A stretch of DNA of 40,405 bases from an uncultured Collinsella sp. (GCA_900541185.1 UQIQ01000012.1:1-40405), one strand, 5' to 3'. Shown: positions 16,594 to 25,765, counted from the stretch's first letter. Numbers and translations: made by a program. Notes: a model not told the origin generated them from the sequence alone.

Positions 16594-17616
16594 ATGACGG
16601 CAAGCGACGCGACCGCGACAATTAAAAAGGGGAATTCGGAGCCCGGTTTCGATAAAACGGCTCAGCGCATCCTCAATCTTTTCTTTGTGCTCAACAGCTC
16701 CCCCGAACCGCTGACGACCGAGCAGATCGTCTTGGATTCTGACCTGGGATATGGCTCGGGCAATATCGACTCGGATAAGCGCAAGTTTCGGCGCGATCGT
16801 GACAAACTGCTCGAGCGTGGCATCTTAATCAAGGAGGTTCGCCCCGCCGGTGCGCAGGAGACCGAGGAAAGCTCGTGGACAATCGACCGCGAGCACACGT
16901 TTGCTGCAGGCGGCCTCATCACCGCAGACGACGCCGATATCCTACTCAACGCCATCGACCAGACGCTAGCGGCCGGCTCTTCCACCTTTGCCGCGCCGCT
17001 TGCCGATATTCGCTCCAAAATTGCCTACCTCACCGGCAGGACGACGGTGGACGAAGTACCGATCCGCCGCTCTCCCACCGTCGATGCGGTATGGAGCGCC
17101 TTTGCCGAGCGATGCGCGCTGCGATTTTTATATCAGAACGGACGCGGCGAGCAGAAAGAACGTACCGTCTGTGTCTACGGCATGTTCGAACGCGAGGGCG
17201 TGGCGTACTTCTGCGGCCTCGACAATGTCACCGACGACATCAGGACATTCCGCTGCGACCGTATCGTTCGCGCATGGCGTCCTTCGAAGGCCTACGCCAT
17301 CCCTGCGGACTTCAATCTCAACGACTATCTGTTCTTTGAATTCGATTTCGCCGACCGACCGCCCGTTGCAGCCACGTTCTCGTTCGCCCCTCAGACGCAG
17401 ATCGATATGATCAACGGCCTCACGCGCGGGCGAGGTGAGCTCACACACACCGATGCGGGATGGATCTGGACCGTTGACGTGCGCGACCTTGAAGCCGCCG
17501 CCTCATTTTGCATGGCCCACGCCATGGACGGCATGAGGCCCATGGCCCCCAAATCGCTCAAGCAGGCGTGGAACCACCTCATTGAAAGGACGGTGCACGA
17601 GTATGCCCGTGCGTAA
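16594..17616 (+). CDS. WYL-domain transcriptional regulator (PafB-like)
   Basis: A 340-residue regulator. The N-terminal winged helix (about 20-100, AQRILNLFFVLNSSPEPLTT then KRKFRRDRDKLLERGI) is of the DeoR/PafB type. The middle and C-terminal parts carry a WYL-type ligand-sensing domain (about 165-240, ALRFLYQNGRG, VAYFCGLD, RTFRCDRIV) and a WCX-like tail. AGGA lies upstream of the ATG. It overlaps the next gene by 14 bp. Tandem WYL pairs of this form resemble PafB-PafC, which activate DNA-damage genes in Actinobacteria; here no proteasome gene is nearby, so the role is inferred. Confidence 0.85.
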   Translation: MTASDATATIKKGNSEPGFDKTAQRILNLFFVLNSSPEPLTTEQIVLDSDLGYGSGNIDSDKRKFRRDRDKLLERGILIKEVRPAGAQETEESSWTIDREHTFAAGGLITADDADILLNAIDQTLAAGSSTFAAPLADIRSKIAYLTGRTTVDEVPIRRSPTVDAVWSAFAERCALRFLYQNGRGEQKERTVCVYGMFEREGVAYFCGLDNVTDDIRTFRCDRIVRAWRPSKAYAIPADFNLNDYLFFEFDFADRPPVAATFSFAPQTQIDMINGLTRGRGELTHTDAGWIWTVDVRDLEAAASFCMAHAMDGMRPMAPKSLKQAWNHLIERTVHEYARA

Positions 17617-18520
17617 ACTCACCAGCGAGCAGAGACTCTCGCGCGCCATCGACATCATGGAGGCCCTCTACGCCGCCGGCGAGAGCGGCATGACACGAAC
17701 CGAGATTTGCGGCCGCTTTGACATCACGGGAGTATCGCTCGACGAGATTCTCGAGATCGTCTCGACGCTCGCGGACCGAGAATCTGGTGCGCGCATCATC
17801 TGCGAATGCCACGGCGAGCGTGTGGTCCTCACTGGTGACGCCGGGCGTGTGCTACCGTTGCGCTTGAGTGCAGCCGAGGGCGCTGTGCTCAACCACGAAC
17901 TTGAATCGTTGGGGATCGAGCCGCAGACGGCAGCTCGGATTCGACATGCCCTTCTACCCGAAGAGCTCGGCTATAACCAGCGCGTCTTTGACACCGTCAA
18001 CCACGGGTCGCACTGGCAGCAGCTGAGCTGTGCCATTCAGGACGGCGTTCGCTGCCGCATCTCATATCGCTCGATGGACGATGCACGGCCACGCGAGCGT
18101 CTGGTCGACCCCTTGCGCATTACGGCAAACGGCGACCAAACATACCTGATTGCCTGGGACATCACAGTCGATGAGCAGCGCACCTATCGCATGGATAAAA
18201 TCGAGGGACTCGCCTTGACGGAAGACTCCGTCGTGCCTCACACACCGGACGTCGCATCCCTCCACGATTCCCTTGCCCGGACGCAGCGCAGCGCAAAGCT
18301 CTTGATGCCATTCGATATGGCGGAGCATCTGGAGTGGGCCGGCATCACCCTAATCGAGCGCGGCGGGGCAGACATGGCAACGGTAACTGTGCATTACGGC
18401 TCCGAGCGTTGGCTACTGAGCCAGGTAATCGCAGCGGGCGGAGCCATCCGCATCTTGGATGACCCCGCCCTGTCAAAGCGCCTGTGCGATATGGCAAAAA
18501 CCCTCGTCTGTCCGCTTTAG
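17603..18520 (+). CDS. WYL-domain transcriptional regulator (PafC-like)
   Basis: A 305-residue second member of the pair. An N-terminal helix-turn-helix (about 8-60, SRAIDIMEALYAAGESGMTR, EICGRFDI) is followed by the segment LPLRLSAAEGAVL, typical of PafC-like proteins, and a WYL domain (about 150-215, CRISYRSMDD, QTYLIAWD, RTYRMDKIEGL). The ATG at 17603 lies inside the end of the first WYL gene; an in-frame TTG at 17582 is possible. The ribosome binding site is weak (AAGGA about 12 nt away), suggesting coupling. Its stop overlaps the stop of the convergent helicase gene. Confidence 0.85.
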   Translation: MPVRKLTSEQRLSRAIDIMEALYAAGESGMTRTEICGRFDITGVSLDEILEIVSTLADRESGARIICECHGERVVLTGDAGRVLPLRLSAAEGAVLNHELESLGIEPQTAARIRHALLPEELGYNQRVFDTVNHGSHWQQLSCAIQDGVRCRISYRSMDDARPRERLVDPLRITANGDQTYLIAWDITVDEQRTYRMDKIEGLALTEDSVVPHTPDVASLHDSLARTQRSAKLLMPFDMAEHLEWAGITLIERGGADMATVTVHYGSERWLLSQVIAAGGAIRILDDPALSKRLCDMAKTLVCPL

Positions 18521-21411
18521 CGCCGCCGCTCGTGGCGTGCGCGCCACAGTTGCAGATAGTGCCCGATCTGCGCCGATTCGATGCGCTGGTAGGAGCTCGT
18601 GGGCAGCGACGTTAAGAACTTCTTTCCGTAGCCCTTCGTCACCAGGCGCGGGTCGGCCAGAATCAGCACGCCGCAATCGGTCGACGAGCGGATAAGGCGG
18701 CCGGCCGCCTGCTTGACCTCGAGCACCGCCTCGGGCAGCGAATAGCGCGCCCAAGCGCGGTCTTCGCGCAGGTTGCGCTCGCACGAGAGCGGGTCCGTGG
18801 GACTCGAGAACGGCAGCTTGGGAATGATGACGCAGCGCAGCGTCTCGCCGCTGGCGTCGAACCCCTCCCAGAAGGCCTTAAGCGCAAAAAGCGATGAAGT
18901 CGGCTCGTTGATAAACCGATCGCGCAGGCGACGAGGAGATGAGTTGCGCTGCTGGCAGTTGAGCTCCAGACCCGCACGGGCCATCTTGGGCTCAACGCGG
19001 GCGTACAGGTCTTCCATGTCGCGCCGATTGGTGAACAGTGTGAGCACCGATCCGCCCATGGCAAGATGGGCGTCGACCAGCACGCGCTCGAGCGCCGTAA
19101 GATAGCTCTCGCGATCGCGCGGATCGGGGATATCGCCCGCAACGACTACAGCCATGTTCGAATCGAAGTCGTAGCTCGAGTCCAAGTGCAGCGATGAGGA
19201 TGTTGAAGCGCCGATGCGATCGAGGCCGACCGCGTGGTTAAAGTGTTCGAAGCTTTTGGACACCGTCATGGTCGCCGAGGCAAAGATAGCCGTGTGAACC
19301 TCGGGCAGCCACTCGGTTGCCAAGGCCTCGCCAATGTCGATGCGCTCTGCGGTCATTGACTCTCCGCCGGCACGCAGCCTGCGATTGACCTGCAGCGAAT
19401 ACACGTAGTGTTCATCGGTGCCATCAATGATGAGTTTGAGGTTCTCGGCCAGCTCGTGCAGGCGGCGCGAGATATCACCCAGGTCGACAACAACCTCGGG
19501 CTTGTCGGCGGCGACGGCTTGCACCAGCGCGTCGACGCTCTTGTCAGCCTGTTCCAATACGTCGATGGCAGCGTAGGCCGACTGTAAGAAATCATGCCAG
19601 TCGTCAGATTCGCGCAGCTCGGGGCCAATCCATAGACTGGCATTGTCATAACCCCCACGGGCACGGCGGCCGAGCTCGCGAACGCCATCGAACACGTCGG
19701 CGATTGCCATGCTCGCGCGCGCAACCGTCGACGTCGCCTTGGCAGTAAGGCCCAGATAGAGCGTAGAGCCCTCGGAGGTTGCCAAATCACGGGAGACCTG
19801 GCTTAGCGCACCGGTGCTCGAGCCACCCAGGCGCTCAAACAGAACGCGTGATTCGTCCGCCGACACCACGCGCGCCCACTGACGGCGCGCCTCGCGCTCG
19901 ATGGAATGGGCCTCGTCGATTACCCAATGACGAATCGGAGGTAAAATCCTGCCCTCGGCCGCGACATTGCGGAACAGCAGGGAATGGTTGGTGACCACCA
20001 CGTCGGCATGCGCTGCACGACGGCGAGCGCCGTGGACCAAACATTTATCAGGGAAAAACGGGCAGAGGCGACGAGCACACTCGCGCGAGGCCGTCGTAAA
20101 GTCGGGGCGGTTGACGCTGCGCCACCGAATGCCGAGCGAGTCGAGGTCGCCATCGGCTGATTGGCAGACGTACGCCATAATGACCGCGACCGCCGTGAGC
20201 GTGTCCGCCGGATCGCGCTTGGTGGTAATCTCGACCTGGCCGCGGCTCATGCGCTCAAGCTTGCGCAGGCATGGATAGTGGTCATACCCCTTGAGAGCGC
20301 AAAATGACAGACCACCGTCCAGTTGCTCGGCAAGTTTTGGCAGCTCATGGTACATGAGCTGGTCGGCAAGATTGTTCGATTTGGTCGCAATACCAACCGT
20401 GATGTTGTTACGGCGCGCTGCCTCGGCAAAAGGCACCAGATAGGCCATCGATTTGCCGACGCCCGTGCCCGCCTCAATTACACGATGAGTGCCCGTGACC
20501 AGCGCATCGCGGACCTCGAGCGCCATCGCGATCTGCTCATCACGCGGCTCGTAGGTGGGATACATGCGATTGACCAGGCCACCTGGCGCATAGTCTGCCT
20601 CAATCTCCTCACGACTCGGCATCTTGAGGACCGGCAGTTCGTCGGCGTCCACCCGATCGTCGGCGCGATCGGCCTTGAGAACGTCAGCACGAGCGGCGCT
20701 GAGAGAGAAGATAGAACCAGGGTTCTGCCCTGCCAAGAATGAGAAGATAGGACGATAGGACCAAGGCACATCCGGATGCATGTCGGCTAGGCGCGCCATG
20801 AGGCCCTGAGGCAAGTCGGTGAGCGCCACGAGCAACACGCGCCATACGCCACACAGGGCGTCGACGTCGGCATTGGCACGGTGTGATACCGAGTCACAGC
20901 CAAACAGATCGGCCATAAAAGACAACTTGTGCGATGCCAGGCGCGGAAGCGCGATGCGCGACAGCGCCAGCGAATCGATCCAGATATCGCTCACGTTGAC
21001 GCCGCCTTTGACCGACTCGATAAACGAGCGGTCGAACGTGGCGTTATGTGCGATTACCGGGCAACCACCGACAAAATCGGCGAGAGCGGCTACGGCCTCA
21101 ACGGCCGACGGGGCATCTGCCACATCGGCATTTGTAATGCTCGTGAGCTCGGTGATCTCGGCGGGAATCAGCTGCTTGGGATGCACGAAGGTATCGAAGC
21201 GGTCGACGACCTCGCGGCCCGAAAGACGGGCCGCCGAGATCTCGATCAGCTCATTGTCCTGCACCGAAAGACCTGTGGTCTCGGTATCGAGGACAATCAC
21301 ATCTTCCTCGATAAGGCCGAAGGACTGCGTTTTGGCGCGTTCGGCAAGCGTGGCATAGGAGTCGATGACAAACTGCGGCGTTCCTGACGAAACCGCGTCC
21401 TCGATTAGCAT
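18517..21411 (-). CDS. dinG: DinG-family helicase fused to DEDDh exonuclease
   Basis: A 964-residue DNA repair enzyme. Residues 35-195 form a DnaQ-like 3'-5' exonuclease with VLDTETTGL (Asp42, Glu44), IAHNATFDRSF (Asp127) and SHRANADVD (His177, Asp182). The superfamily 2 helicase part has Walker A GTGVGKS (315-321), four cysteines fit for an iron-sulfur cluster (381, 445, 450, 457), DEAH box (499-502) and C-terminal motifs including KAFWEGFD and QAAGRLIRS. This exonuclease-DinG fusion is common in Firmicutes and Actinobacteria. The ATG overlaps the ddl stop by 7 bp, so it is coupled to ddl. Its stop overlaps that of the WYL gene, leaving no room for a terminator. Confidence 0.94.
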   Translation of the reverse strand: MLIEDAVSSGTPQFVIDSYATLAERAKTQSFGLIEEDVIVLDTETTGLSVQDNELIEISAARLSGREVVDRFDTFVHPKQLIPAEITELTSITNADVADAPSAVEAVAALADFVGGCPVIAHNATFDRSFIESVKGGVNVSDIWIDSLALSRIALPRLASHKLSFMADLFGCDSVSHRANADVDALCGVWRVLLVALTDLPQGLMARLADMHPDVPWSYRPIFSFLAGQNPGSIFSLSAARADVLKADRADDRVDADELPVLKMPSREEIEADYAPGGLVNRMYPTYEPRDEQIAMALEVRDALVTGTHRVIEAGTGVGKSMAYLVPFAEAARRNNITVGIATKSNNLADQLMYHELPKLAEQLDGGLSFCALKGYDHYPCLRKLERMSRGQVEITTKRDPADTLTAVAVIMAYVCQSADGDLDSLGIRWRSVNRPDFTTASRECARRLCPFFPDKCLVHGARRRAAHADVVVTNHSLLFRNVAAEGRILPPIRHWVIDEAHSIEREARRQWARVVSADESRVLFERLGGSSTGALSQVSRDLATSEGSTLYLGLTAKATSTVARASMAIADVFDGVRELGRRARGGYDNASLWIGPELRESDDWHDFLQSAYAAIDVLEQADKSVDALVQAVAADKPEVVVDLGDISRRLHELAENLKLIIDGTDEHYVYSLQVNRRLRAGGESMTAERIDIGEALATEWLPEVHTAIFASATMTVSKSFEHFNHAVGLDRIGASTSSSLHLDSSYDFDSNMAVVVAGDIPDPRDRESYLTALERVLVDAHLAMGGSVLTLFTNRRDMEDLYARVEPKMARAGLELNCQQRNSSPRRLRDRFINEPTSSLFALKAFWEGFDASGETLRCVIIPKLPFSSPTDPLSCERNLREDRAWARYSLPEAVLEVKQAAGRLIRSSTDCGVLILADPRLVTKGYGKKFLTSLPTSSYQRIESAQIGHYLQLWRARHERRR

Positions 21412-22370
21412 GCAATGCCCGCTCGACGAAGGCCCATACGAATCAGGCTGTCACAGACCTGCGGGAACGTCATGTCGTCGGTGTGGCGGATCTCGTCCGG
21501 ATACAGCGACGTATCGGTCATGCCGGGAATGGTATTGGTCTCGAGGATAACGGGGCCGTCCTCACTCACGATAAAGTCGCTGCGCGAGATACCCAGGCAA
21601 CCGAGGGCCTTGTGAGCAGCACAGGCAAGCTCCTGAGCGCGAGCGTAATTCTCGGGTGAAATCTGCGCCGGAATGCGATGGATGTCCGTAGGGTCGACAT
21701 ATTTCACGTCCAGATCGTAGAACTCGCAGTCCTCGGGTTTGCGAATCTCGACAATCGGCAGAGCGCGCACGTCGTCCTCGCCGTACACACCGACGGTGAT
21801 CTCGGTACCCTCGATGCACTTCTCGACCAGCACTTTGTCGCCGTACGCAAACGCCTTGGCGATTGCCGCGGGCAGCTCGGAGGGCTCATGGACCAGGGAA
21901 ATGCCATAGCTGGAACCGTTGACGGCCGGCTTCACAAAGCAGCGCTCGCCACAAACCTCGACGATATGATCGATATCGACTTCATCGCCCACCTCGAGCG
22001 CGAGGCCGGGGGCAATGGGAATGCCCGCCTTGGCGTACAGGAGCTTAGAGACCTCCTTGTCGGCACCGCAGGCGCTGGCAAGCACGCCCGAGGCCGTGTA
22101 GGGGATACCCAGGGTCTCCATGGCGCCCTGCATGGCGCCATCCTCGCCGCCGGCACCGTGCATGGCGATAAACGCCACGTCAAAGCCGCCGGTCGCCATG
22201 GTTACCATAAAATCATCGGCAGCCGTGTCGAGCAGCTCCACCGAAGTGTAGCCGGCCTCCTTCAAGGCAACCACGACGTTCTTTCCCGAATTGAGCGAGA
22301 TCTCGCGCTCAGCGGAATGACCGCCCGCCAAGACCGCTACGTGCATGTTCTCTAGGCTTTTACCCGGCAT
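21405..22370 (-). CDS. ddl: D-alanine--D-alanine ligase
   Basis: Makes the D-Ala-D-Ala dipeptide for peptidoglycan precursors in the cytoplasm using ATP. At 321 residues it has normal length. The ATP-grasp fold is visible: AVLAGGHSAEREISL at the N-terminus, AMHGAGGEDG, the flexible loop region KPAVNGSSYGIS, EKCIEGTEITVGV and the metal-binding end ILETNTIPGMT. The omega-loop reads CEFYDLDVKY, with a Tyr rather than the Phe of D-lactate ligases, so D-Ala-D-Ala is expected (vancomycin-sensitive type). GGAGGAG is upstream of the ATG. A minus-strand TACAAT about 60 nt upstream may be its -10. DinG is coupled downstream. Confidence 0.95.
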   Translation of the reverse strand: MPGKSLENMHVAVLAGGHSAEREISLNSGKNVVVALKEAGYTSVELLDTAADDFMVTMATGGFDVAFIAMHGAGGEDGAMQGAMETLGIPYTASGVLASACGADKEVSKLLYAKAGIPIAPGLALEVGDEVDIDHIVEVCGERCFVKPAVNGSSYGISLVHEPSELPAAIAKAFAYGDKVLVEKCIEGTEITVGVYGEDDVRALPIVEIRKPEDCEFYDLDVKYVDPTDIHRIPAQISPENYARAQELACAAHKALGCLGISRSDFIVSEDGPVILETNTIPGMTDTSLYPDEIRHTDDMTFPQVCDSLIRMGLRRAGIAC

Positions 22371-22455
22371 GGGCAGACTCCTCCTCTATAATTTCTGCAG
22401 CTGATACCATATTGTAGCGATACCCTCTACGTTTCCCCAAAATCGAAAGGCTTCC

Positions 22456-23508
22456 ATGAATCCCAGGACTAAATCTCAGGACATTCGCGACTTGAGCCAA
22501 AACGATATTCGCGAGCTCGTGGCCGAGCTTGGCCAGCCCGCCTTCCGCGCGAAGCAGCTCATCGAATGGGTCTTTGAGAAGAACGTTTGTTCGTTTGACG
22601 ATATGACCAACCTTCCCAAGGCTTTCCGCGAGCAGCTTAAAGAGGCTTTTGCCTTTGACACGCCGGCTGAACTCACCAAGCAGGTTTCCAAAGATGGCTC
22701 TCGCAAGTATCTGCTCGAGTACCACGACGGCGTTTCCGTCGAGACCGTCGGCATGCCCCGTCGTAACAAGCTTTCCGTCTGCGTTTCCACCCAGGCAGGC
22801 TGTGGCATGGGCTGTGCCTTTTGCGCTACCGGTCTCAACGGCCTCAAGCGCTCTCTGACCGCTCAAGAGATCGTCGACCAGGTACTTCATGTATCCAACG
22901 ACTTTGGCGAGCGCGCCACGAGCGTTGTCTTCATGGGCCAGGGCGAGCCGTTTGCCAACTACGACGAGGTTCTCAAGGCGCTGCGAATCCTCAACGACCC
23001 CGATGGCATCGGTATCGGCGCTCGTCACCTCACCGTCTCTACCAGCGGCGTTATTCCCGGTATTCGCAAATTTGCCGACATCCCCGAGCAGTTCACGCTT
23101 GCCGTTTCCCTGCATTCCGCCATCCAGTCGACGCGCAATAAGCTCATGCCCGGTGTTAAGAAGTACACGCTGCTTCGCCTTCACGAAGCGCTTCAGCTCT
23201 ACACCGAGAAGACCGGCCGCCGCCCGACCTATGAGTATGCCATGATCGAAGGCGTCAACGATACGAATCCCGAAATGCAGGCGCTCTGCGACTTCTGCGA
23301 GGGAACGCTGTGCCACGTTAACCTCATTCAGCTTAACGACATCGAGGGTAGCCCGCTCAAGCCGTCGCCGATTCATAAGGTTGAGGATCTTCAGCGTCGC
23401 CTTGAGTCCCGTGGCATCGAGACAACGATTCGTAACTCCCGTGGTAACGATATTGACGCCGCTTGCGGACAGCTGAAGCAGCGCTTCAAAGTTCAGAAGA
23501 ACGCATAG
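22456..23508 (+). CDS. rlmN: 23S rRNA/tRNA m2A methyltransferase
   Basis: A radical-SAM enzyme that methylates C2 of A2503 in 23S rRNA and A37 in some tRNAs. At 350 residues it is typical. The cluster motif is CGMGCAFC (Cys116, Cys120, Cys123) and the second catalytic cysteine is Cys337 in the C-terminal tail (AACGQLK). Substrate-recognition segments such as VVFMGQGEPFANYD and VSLHSA are present. The Ala-containing AFC motif and QGEP fit RlmN rather than Cfr. It is divergent from ddl across an 85-nt gap, with GAAAGG before the ATG, and is followed by a strong terminator. Confidence 0.96.
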   Translation: MNPRTKSQDIRDLSQNDIRELVAELGQPAFRAKQLIEWVFEKNVCSFDDMTNLPKAFREQLKEAFAFDTPAELTKQVSKDGSRKYLLEYHDGVSVETVGMPRRNKLSVCVSTQAGCGMGCAFCATGLNGLKRSLTAQEIVDQVLHVSNDFGERATSVVFMGQGEPFANYDEVLKALRILNDPDGIGIGARHLTVSTSGVIPGIRKFADIPEQFTLAVSLHSAIQSTRNKLMPGVKKYTLLRLHEALQLYTEKTGRRPTYEYAMIEGVNDTNPEMQALCDFCEGTLCHVNLIQLNDIEGSPLKPSPIHKVEDLQRRLESRGIETTIRNSRGNDIDAACGQLKQRFKVQKNA

Positions 23509-23525
23509 GGGAGTCGCACCCAAAA

Positions 23526-23541
23526 CGTTTCATGTGAAACA
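23526..23541. other. Degenerate parS-like site
   Basis: CGTTTCATGTGAAACA differs from the perfect parS sites in this window at two of 16 positions and sits between rlmN and its terminator hairpin. It may be a weak ParB site. Confidence 0.4.
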
Positions 23542-23545
23542 TCGA

Positions 23546-23587
23546 ACGACCCCGGTTGCAGGATATGCAACCGGGGTCGTTTCATTT
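23546..23587 (+). terminator. Terminator of rlmN
   Basis: A perfect 15-bp stem (23546-23560 with 23566-23580) with a 5-nt loop is followed by TTCATTT. It is the end of the rlmN transcript. Confidence 0.88.
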
Positions 23588-23634
23588 ATTGACCTTAATT
23601 TTGAATCAGCTGCTACTGGTCCCATTTTTACGGC

Positions 23635-23675
23635 CAAAATAAGGGGTCCTTGTCTCGTGAATCAGACAAGGACCC
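23635..23675 (-). terminator. Terminator of the parA-parB unit
   Basis: A 12-bp stem (23644-23655 with 23664-23675) is followed on the minus strand by TTATTTT. It lies after the small membrane gene that ends the par operon. Confidence 0.78.
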
Positions 23676-23697
23676 ATCACAATATGCTAAGTAATTG

Positions 23698-23709
23698 TTA
23701 GGTACCTAA
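23698..23709. repeat. Palindrome TTAGGTACCTAA, copy 1
   Basis: A perfect 12-bp palindrome, with a further shared G before it, overlaps the stop of the small par-operon gene. An identical copy lies at 27202-27213. Confidence 0.5.
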
Positions 23710-23960
23710 TAGCCTACATTTTCCCATTGGTTGCTGACCCAACCCTGATTAATCTTGGGATTCTTCGTTACCTGAGCAGTACGCATTGCAACATCTTCTG
23801 TCATAACATCCATTTTCTTCTTGGATGTATCGATAATATCTTGCGCACTACGAAGCAAACGACCTCGAAGTTCATCGTCTGTCGCGATCTTATAGCCAGC
23901 AAAGGCACCAGCCGCGACAGTCGTCGCCAATGCAATCGCAGTTAAAATTCTATTCCTCAT
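23706..23960 (-). CDS. Small YtxH-like membrane protein
   Basis: An 84-residue protein with an N-terminal membrane segment (about 5-22, ILTAIALATTVAAGAFAG), the Gly/Tyr motif GYKIATDDELRGRL, and a helical charged tail. This arrangement resembles YtxH-type small proteins, but the match is weak. The ATG at 23960 lies inside the last codons of parB with AAGGAGG five bases upstream; an in-frame start at 23978 is less likely. It overlaps parB by 11 bp and is coupled to it. A role linked to the membrane or to ParB is only a guess. Confidence 0.75.
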   Translation of the reverse strand: MRNRILTAIALATTVAAGAFAGYKIATDDELRGRLLRSAQDIIDTSKKKMDVMTEDVAMRTAQVTKNPKINQGWVSNQWENVGY

Positions 23961-24855
23961 CTTGGCCTCCTTGATCAAACTGAATCATTTCGCCAAGAAT
24001 ACGAGAGAGCTCTTCCTCGTCTTTAAACTCAATCTCAATCTTATTCTTTCCACGCGAGCTCTTCACACGCACGTTGGTATTAAAAACCTGACGAAGCACG
24101 CGGGCTGCCTTTTTAAAAGACTGAGGGGTTGCAGGCCTCGGCGTCTTAGGTGTCTCTCCGGCAGAAAACAACGGAGCAAGATTTTCTGTCGCTCTTACGG
24201 AAAGGCCCTCTGCAACAACCTTCTCTGCAAGTCGAATTCGAGCATCCTCATAGGGAACTGCAAGAATCGCACGTGCATGACCAGCAGTAAGTTTACCCTC
24301 AAAAATCATCTGCTGAACTACTTCGGGGAGATCGAGAAGACGCAGTGAGTTTGTAATTGCAGAGCGTGACTTGCTTACTGCCTTCGACAATGCCTCCTGG
24401 GTCATACCGCTGGCATCGATGAGCTGTCGATAGCCCTTAGCCTCTTCGACGGGATTCAGATCTGAACGTTGAAGGTTTTCGATAAGAGCAAGAGCCAGCA
24501 TCTCTTCATCATTTACCTCTTTAATGATGACTGGCAATTCTTCAAGGCCAGCAAGCTTTGACGCCTGGTAACGACGCTCACCAGCGATGATCTCATAGCC
24601 GTTTCCATGCTTGCGAACCAAAAGCGGCTGCAAAACGCCATGTTCTTGGATTGACTCGCTCAACTCGCGAAGTTCAGTTTCGTTAAAGTGAATTCGCGGC
24701 TGATTAGGGTTGGGAACGATATCCACAATAGGTAGTTTTGTTTCAGATGGAGCATTTGAAGCCGATGCAGCCGAACCGCCGGTCTCATACTCGGCCTCTG
24801 AAACCAAAGCATTCAGTCCACGTCCCAATCCGCCACGTTTCTTTACACTAGGCAC
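23950..24855 (-). CDS. parB: Chromosome partitioning protein ParB/Spo0J
   Basis: A 301-residue CTP-dependent clamp that loads at parS and spreads over the origin. The N-terminal basic segment GGLGRGLNAL is the usual ParA-contact motif. The CTPase/N-terminal domain has PNQPR and GERRYQA (the GERRxxA box), then ENLQRSDLNPVEEA. The helix-turn-helix (about 145-185, TQEALSKAVSKSRSAITNSL) reads parS. The C-terminal dimerisation part ends in an acidic tail. The GTG start overlaps the parA stop by 8 bp, with AGAGGTGAT before it. Three perfect parS sites lie upstream of parA. Confidence 0.96.
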   Translation of the reverse strand: MPSVKKRGGLGRGLNALVSEAEYETGGSAASASNAPSETKLPIVDIVPNPNQPRIHFNETELRELSESIQEHGVLQPLLVRKHGNGYEIIAGERRYQASKLAGLEELPVIIKEVNDEEMLALALIENLQRSDLNPVEEAKGYRQLIDASGMTQEALSKAVSKSRSAITNSLRLLDLPEVVQQMIFEGKLTAGHARAILAVPYEDARIRLAEKVVAEGLSVRATENLAPLFSAGETPKTPRPATPQSFKKAARVLRQVFNTNVRVKSSRGKNKIEIEFKDEEELSRILGEMIQFDQGGQDEE

Positions 24856-25648
24856 GCTTGATCACCTCTTTTGCAAGGTTCATATATGCTTTTGCACCCT
24901 TATTTTGAGGTGCATAGGTAATTACTGGTTCTCCAAAAGACGGAGCTTCGGAGATTTTAACCGTACGGGGGATTAGCGTCTTAAACGCCTTATCACCAAA
25001 GTACGATTGAACCTCCTCAACAACCTGATTCGATAGTGAAGTACGCGAGTCATACATGGTCATAAGCACACCATAGGTGTCTAAGCCCTTGTTCAGCCTT
25101 GATTTGACCATCTTCATTGACTCAAGCAGCTTCGTAACGCCCTCGAGTGCGTAATATTCGCACTGGATCGGAATCAAAACGCTGTCTGCTGCGGTCAAAG
25201 CGTTGATAGTAAGCAGGCCGAGCGAAGGAGGACAGTCAATGAAAATAAAATCGAACTCGTCCTGAATCGGCTCAAGCAAATCTTTGAGGCGGGTTTCACG
25301 TGCAATTGCGCTTACGAGCTCAATTTCGGCGCCTGCAAGCTGAATTGTAGCTGGAATTACGAATACCTTTTTGCAATTTGTATCAAGAACAAGTGATTCT
25401 GCCGGCACATCATTCAACAATGCATCATAGATGCAGTGATCAAGGTCTTCTTTTTCAATTCCGAATCCACTGGTGCTGTTTCCCTGCGGATCAAAATCGA
25501 CAACCAGTGTCTTACGACCCTGCTCACCCAGTGCTGCTGCAAGGTTTACAGCCGTCGTTGACTTACCGACGCCGCCTTTTTGATTGATGATTGCAATGAT
25601 ACGCGTGTCTTTTGCGCTCTTTGAACGCTTAACGTCGCGAAATCCCAC
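24848..25648 (-). CDS. parA: Chromosome partitioning ATPase ParA/Soj
   Basis: A 266-residue deviant-Walker ATPase that partners ParB to move origins apart and can modulate DnaA. It has the deviant Walker A NQKGGVGKSTTAVNLA (about residues 22-37), the Walker A' DFDPQGNSTSGFG, and Walker B FIFIDCPPSLG. Length is normal. The start is GTG at 25648 with GGAGG four bases before, slightly close. No better start exists downstream before the Walker A motif. Base composition of this gene and parB is visibly more AT-rich than the rest of the window. Confidence 0.95.
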   Translation of the reverse strand: MGFRDVKRSKSAKDTRIIAIINQKGGVGKSTTAVNLAAALGEQGRKTLVVDFDPQGNSTSGFGIEKEDLDHCIYDALLNDVPAESLVLDTNCKKVFVIPATIQLAGAEIELVSAIARETRLKDLLEPIQDEFDFIFIDCPPSLGLLTINALTAADSVLIPIQCEYYALEGVTKLLESMKMVKSRLNKGLDTYGVLMTMYDSRTSLSNQVVEEVQSYFGDKAFKTLIPRTVKISEAPSFGEPVITYAPQNKGAKAYMNLAKEVIKRA

Positions 25649-25687
25649 GGTCCCTCCTGGTGTGTATTAAAGCTGTCAAACGGAGGA

Positions 25688-25703
25688 TGTTTCACGTGAA
25701 ACA
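25688..25703. other. parS site 1
   Basis: Perfect TGTTTCACGTGAAACA, the ParB-binding palindrome. It lies 39 bp from the next copy, upstream of parA. Confidence 0.95.
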
Positions 25704-25726
25704 TTCCGAATCGATATCAACCGCCA

Positions 25727-25742
25727 TGTTTCACGTGAAACA
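25727..25742. other. parS site 2
   Basis: Perfect TGTTTCACGTGAAACA, exactly 39 bp from each of its two neighbours. Confidence 0.95.
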
Positions 25743-25765
25743 CTGCAAGTTGTTAGTATCCATTA

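Noticed and set aside
22387..22392. TATAAT on the plus strand before rlmN
   Set aside because: No acceptable -35 box at 16-18 bp, and it overlaps the leader of the divergent ddl gene, so I did not call it a promoter.
25293..25308. parS-like sequence inside parA (GTTTCACGTG core)
   Set aside because: Only one half of the palindrome is kept; about four of 16 positions differ from the perfect sites.
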